Positions 63,134 through 64,000 of a DNA stretch of 64,000 bases are shown here, in pieces (positions within the stretch are counted from its first letter, which is position 1; each line of letters starts with the position of its first letter). Source of the stretch: Candidatus Syntrophopropionicum ammoniitolerans. Lineage in GTDB: Bacteria > Bacillota > Desulfotomaculia > Desulfotomaculales > Pelotomaculaceae. The notes under the pieces are model-generated. The model did no database searches and was not told where the DNA came from. It was given only the letters and a program-made list of their open reading frames with translations. Position numbers and translations under genes: made by a program. The stretch covers positions 57,280 through 121,279 of the forward strand of contig JABMJD010000004.1 of the NCBI GenBank assembly GCA_013201395.1. The letters run 5' to 3'.

Positions 63134-64000
63134 TCAATACAGTGGGTATTGCTCACAAATAGCAGCTACCTTGCCCCGCGCCCCGGCCAACCTGGCTTGA
63201 TCATTGCGGTTACTAATGGCATAATCCATTATTTCCGCAATCTGTACCATATCCGCCTCCACCAGGCCACGAGATGTCACAGCAGGGCTACCGATACGGA
63301 TACCGCTGGCAATATTGGGCGGCTGGGGATCGTAGGGTATGGCATTTTTATTTATGGTCACACCCACAACATCAAACAACTCCTGGGCTTCACTGCCTGT
63401 TATGTTTTTGCTCCGCAAATCCACCAGGATCAAATGGTTGTCCGTACCGCCTGAAATCAGCTCAAAACCCCGCTCTTTCAGGGCTGCGGCCAGTGCCCGG
63501 GCGTTATTTACTATCTGTTGTTGATATTGCTTGAAACCAGGTTCCAGCGCTTCCTTCAGGGCCACCGCTTTTGCCGCTATAACATGCATCAGCGGGCCCC
63601 CTTGAATACCGGGGAATACGGCCCGGTTGAGTTTCACACCATATTTGTCACCATATTTGCTTAATACCAGACCACCTCGTGGCCCCCGCAGTGTCTTATG
63701 TGTAGTGGTGGTAACAACATCTGCGTAAGGCACTGGGCTCATATGCAACCCGGCGGCGACCATCCCGGCAATGTGGGCCATATCCACTATCAAATATGCC
63801 CCTACCTCTTCTGCTACTTCCTTCATCTTATAAAAATTTATCTCACGCGGGTAGGCACTGGCCCCCCCGATAATCAGCTTCGGCTTACTTTCCATAGCTG
63901 CTGCAAACAGCTGTTCATAGTCAATCCGGCCGGTTTCCTTATCCACACCATAAAAAGCGGTTTTGAAATATTTTCCGGAAATATTAATCGGGCTGCCGTG
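63134..64000 (-). CDS. glyA: Serine hydroxymethyltransferase (5' end outside window)
   Basis: Interconverts serine and glycine with tetrahydrofolate, using pyridoxal phosphate. The frame is open to the window edge, where it reads [20 protein letters not shown], which matches the N-terminal third of GlyA, so about 125 residues are missing. The visible 288 residues include the cofactor Lys in [14 protein letters not shown] and the C-terminal [13 protein letters not shown]. The stop is at 63134. Its 5' neighbourhood cannot be seen. The order glyA-dCMP deaminase-wecB-atp resembles that of other Bacillota. Confidence 0.96.
   Translation of the reverse strand, partial: HGSPINISGKYFKTAFYGVDKETGRIDYEQLFAAAMESKPKLIIGGASAYPREINFYKMKEVAEEVGAYLIVDMAHIAGMVAAGLHMSPVPYADVVTTTTHKTLRGPRGGLVLSKYGDKYGVKLNRAVFPGIQGGPLMHVIAAKAVALKEALEPGFKQYQQQIVNNARALAAALKERGFELISGGTDNHLILVDLRSKNITGSEAQELFDVVGVTINKNAIPYDPQPPNIASGIRIGSPAVTSRGLVEADMVQIAEIMDYAISNRNDQARLAGARGKVAAICEQYPLY

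Overview
The window reads as a chromosomal segment of an endospore-forming, monoderm anaerobe of the Bacillota. The best guess is the Desulfotomaculum/Pelotomaculum group of the Peptococcia. This rests on sporulation genes (spoIID, spoIIID, ylmC/ymxH, ywmB), a Bacillota-type atp operon, a secondary-cell-wall and S-layer apparatus (csaB, SLH domains, copper-amine-oxidase-N surface proteins) and moderate GC. The assignment is inference. I see no rRNA, tRNA, CRISPR array, insertion sequence or prophage. Most genes lie on the minus strand.

Layout. 1-6.7 kb: secA (3' end outside the window), hpf, a cold-shock gene, comF, a membrane GAF-GGDEF diguanylate cyclase and a small membrane-anchored GT2-like fragment. 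7-9.9 kb (plus): a glycine betaine/proline-type ABC transporter. 10-18.7 kb: metK, ylmC/ymxH, murJ, a phosphohexomutase, galE, galU and a TagO/WecA-type glycosyl-1-phosphate transferase. 18.9-24.7 kb: fabZ, a DUF4330 protein, two GT4 glycosyltransferases, an O-antigen-ligase-like protein and a hemolysin III homologue. 24.8-31.5 kb: an envelope block with an LCP ligase, a small secreted protein, csaB, tagA, a DltX-like microprotein missed by ordinary ORF cut-offs, an MBOAT acyltransferase and an SGNH/DltD-like partner. 31.6-38.8 kb: secreted proteins, three of them ending in the same copper-amine-oxidase-N module, plus a lipoprotein and a TolC-like protein. 39.3-44.7 kb: an ECF sigma factor, its zinc-finger/DUF4349 anti-sigma factor and a large SLH-anchored subtilisin. 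45-53.5 kb: mbl, spoIIID, then a plus-strand TetR-HlyD-ABC-2 efflux operon, then spoIID and ywmB. 53.6-61.2 kb: the complete atpZIBEFHAGDC operon. 61.3-64 kb: wecB, a dCMP deaminase and glyA (5' end outside).

Main discovery candidate. Four sites share a GAAC-type -35, a spacer of exactly 16 bases and a GTCTAA -10, which is the architecture of ECF-sigma (RpoE-like) promoters. They precede (i) the ECF sigma gene itself, (ii) the divergent major surface protein gene, (iii) the small secreted protein plus LCP ligase pair, from inside the 3' end of csaB, and (iv) the SLH subtilisin. This suggests one autoregulated envelope regulon controlling the surface layer, its polymer ligase and a surface protease. 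The surface protein mRNA would also carry a leader with two mutually exclusive hairpins. A second set of sites, four copies of TTTGTCGAA (the Spo0A box core), lies close upstream of csp, the diguanylate cyclase, galU and the SGNH-MBOAT-DltX cluster. This hints that sporulation entry and envelope modification are linked.
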